Positions 61,201 through 64,000 of a DNA stretch of 64,000 bases are shown piece after piece; the stretch's first letter is position 1, and each line of letters opens with the position of its first letter. Under the pieces are notes generated by a model. That model saw nothing but the letters and a program-made list of their open reading frames with translations. It was not told the DNA's origin and did not search any database. The DNA is taken from assembly GCA_019155185.1 (NCBI GenBank), contig CM032803.1:1672001-1736000 (forward strand), read 5' to 3'. The DNA is from Beaufortia kweichowensis (lineage: Eukaryota; Chordata; Actinopteri; Cypriniformes; Gastromyzontidae). Both the position numbers and the translations under genes were made by a program.

Positions 61201-64000
61201 TTCAACTCATGGGCGTCTTTAAAGCGGTATGGTGCTCTAGAAATTCTAAAAGTGCTCGACTCTGCGATCTGTTTCTATTATGTGGCAACAGGCCGCACAC
61301 CACAGATAGGAAGACACGTCAGAGTTGTGAAAACAGGACAGGAAATTGCCACAGGGGTTGAAAAAGACCAGGGTCCTCCAACTTCGAAAAAACTAATAGT
61401 GCACAAAAAAAAACATCGAATATAGGTTTGGAAAATGATGTTACGGATTATTAAGAACCTTACAGCATCTATTTTTTGGGAACGTTTGAACTGTGCTGCC
61501 TCCAGCTGCATGTGCAATTTGAAAAGCATTTCAGATATTTCGGTACGAAGACAAAATGTTTTGGCTTCTGCACTGAAACAATTCAGAGCATGACAAGACT
61601 AGAGACTCATGGCTATCAGCCCAATAAAAGCGTTAGCGCCGCCCTCGCTCTTGTCATGTGATCAACCTGTATGATGAGTGATGTATTAAACACTTTATTA
61701 CAATCATCTTTTTATACAGATGAGAACACCTCTTAACATCCATTTCAAGCTCGAGTCAACATAAGTGGACTGACTTGAGTCAATATAACCAACTATTAAA
61801 GCTAATATCAGTTTGCTTTCATTTGGTTTCAGTATGGTAAAAAAAAATCAAGCTTTATAAATAGGGACGTTCCAGATCTCCTGGGGCTGTATTTACCATG
61901 CTTTTGTCTACGGCGACAAACGCACTGTTGTGAAATAGCGCCACCCCCGCCATCTTGACTCGCCTATCCCTGATGTGTTTACACTCATACCAATACCGAC
62001 ATGTCACAGCATATGTCTGCAGAAGGAGGGGAAAAAATGCACCTTGAACGCAACAGCAAAACACGCTTGCATCGCACCCGCACAATCCAAAACGAAATCC
62101 CAAGAACCCTAAACAGCCACTGACGGCAGCTAAGAAAAACACTCGAGGGTTGATAAGAGCGTCCCCACAAGGTTTTGCACTGTAAAGCAGTAAAATTCAA
62201 AGTTCAGTTTTGAGTTTATTGTCAATGACGGAGAACGCAACTGCAGCTTCAATGCTTTCAATTGAGGTCTTGTGAAAGACAACCATGCGTGAGAACGAAA
62301 ATCACAGCTAAACATCTACAAGCTGAGGTTACAAAGAAACTAAAGTTGGCTGTAAAATCCAGTGAGCATTCTAAACAGGCCTGGACATAAATTGCACAAG
62401 GTGTCCACATGTTTTTAAATCTTTCTGAATGCTGATAATACTAATAAAAGCAACAAACTTTTATGTGTTTTACATAATGTTGATTTCAAGCATTTGGAAA
62501 GAATTATATTGTATTAACTAAACTTGACTCGGACTTATAAAATAATCAGACTGTGAAACTCAAGACATACTCCTCGCAATTGGCACTCCTTAAGATGAAC
62601 GCATCATAAAATGCTTCATAGCTGACACAACTGACCCAAAATAACTGACATTCATTACATTTATCGTATCTTATGTAAGGGTTGCCTTTGGCCCTGTAAA
62701 GCTGCAGGGCCGTGTGCAATATGCGGGTTAGTTCTCATTTCCAGTCACATCATGTGGTCTCAGCTATAGCTTTATGGAAGCAACAAAGGAGGTCGCTTAT
62801 GTCTTCATAAACTGATTACATATCGTTTCGGACCGTGCTCAGTACGATCTCTCTTACGCAGTACAGCACGGAGAACATAAACTCATTTAATTTTTTAATT
62901 AAAAATAGTATATAGCCCTGAAGGAAAGATTTAACTGCTAATCCAACAAGACTGTTCACTTTTGTTCTCCATATGGGTACATGTTTATTAAACTACCAAA
63001 CACACCACATACAAGCTGGAAACAACAAACCTTGTGATATTGTCCATATGGAGTTCATTGACTCTGAATGGGTTGAAATATAAAGATCCCTGCTGTTATT
63101 ATAATGCAGGAGCGTCATAAGTCTATAGTATTGTAAGTGATATGTTTAGACAGCTTTCACATCCATGCTGGCTAATAAAACCCAGAGGGGACGTGTACAG
63201 GAGAGCCACTCTGTTCTCCGACTACTGACTGCAGACTAATTACACGTAATTACTCAATCCACGATCCAAAGCTGCAACTGCACTTGCAAAAGTTGCAATT
63301 TCAGGCACGCTTAACTTAGAATAGCAATGTTATGAAATCTGTATGTATACAGTCAGCTGTGGACAGACCCTCAATGATTTTCTAAATTACATACATGTGC
63401 TCTTGACACAGTGTCTGTTTGTTGCCATAAATCTTTGGACGGGTTGGAAAATGCGCCGATGTAAATGTGGGTTTAGGTGTCACCTGCGCATAGAAAAACA
63501 GCCACCACAATGAAAACACGCCACAGTAAAATAACCTCCCCCATCCTTCCATTTAGACAGTTTCAATACAAGACACGAGAAACTCAACTAAACACAGAAA
63601 CTAGATCTAAGGACTGTCAGAAATGAGCTATGGAAGGAAGATTACACCCTGCCATTTTGTTGACGCCGTTCGTGAGGAGGCTGCAGATGGCGGTGGGGGT
63701 TTTATTCAGGTCAATATTTGAAAAGGAATGCTGGTCTTTGTAGAGCCATCGTTTGTTCATGATAGCAGCGAGATGAGAAAAGCCAAGCATGATATATAAG
63801 GTTGTAAACTAAGAGTTTAAAGGAGTAGCTATCGTCTCAAATCAACTTAAGCAGATTGTGACAATATCCTGAAGTGAAGCGAAAACTTACACAACAAACC
63901 GCGATAATCTTAATCTCACCGAGTTGAGTACATAGTCAAAATGAATTCATCCATCAAATTCAAAAGGCACTGAAGGATTTGGGTTTACTACGATGCACAA

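Larger units (their letters stand above)
55478..64000. other. Upstream region of elf4, no firm coding exon
   Basis: The 5' untranslated exon or exons and the promoter of elf4 may lie here or beyond the window. Candidate landmarks are a GC-rich patch at about 58130-58200 and a - strand AAGATGGCGG start-like site at 61951-61953. A 198-codon open frame on the - strand at 58380-58976 starts with GTG and resembles nothing known. A MITE lies at 57080-57380. Confidence 0.5.

Overview
This looks like nuclear DNA from a bony fish, most likely a cyprinid. The protein-coding parts are short exons with GT-AG boundaries, separated by long AT-rich introns. The repeats are of teleost type: foldback MITEs beginning with a TTTAAAGGGATAGTT-like end, a SINE with the fish 'ATAAAAGCGTCTGCCAAAT' tail, and TTAA-flanked miniature elements. 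I see no prokaryotic gene organisation, rRNA, tRNA, CRISPR array or virus.

Two genes are firmly supported, and they point at each other. On the + strand is tenomodulin (tnmd), a type II membrane glycoprotein with a BRICHOS domain and a cysteine-rich C-terminal domain. Exons 2-7 lie at 14792-39559; the first exon is not certain. On the - strand is the ETS transcription factor elf4, with eight coding exons between 55477 and 46882. All exon phases join, giving a predicted 639-residue protein.

Layout. 1-5360: AT-rich intergenic DNA with scattered poly(A) signals; it may be the 3' end or flank of an upstream gene. 5360-7740: an AT-rich satellite of about 22 units of roughly 105 bp. 7746-8620: a duplicated unique segment whose second copy is interleaved with reverse-complement pieces of that satellite. 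10480-14490: a tandemly duplicated TTAA-type transposable element and its flank. 14792-39559: tnmd, with several MITEs and a SINE in its introns. 39560-46881: the tail-to-tail interval, including the elf4 3' UTR. 46882-55477: elf4 coding exons. 55478-64000: upstream of elf4, without a confidently recognised coding exon.

The points most worth checking are these. The last tnmd exon carries an apparent one-base insertion that removes the conserved C-terminal tail, which is still intact in the next frame. The same exon has lost both members of what looks like a disulfide pair. The 8 kb mosaic looks either like template switching or like an assembly artefact. A TTAA/CCTGTTAACTGTCAC element family has several copies here, one of them amplified together with its flanks.
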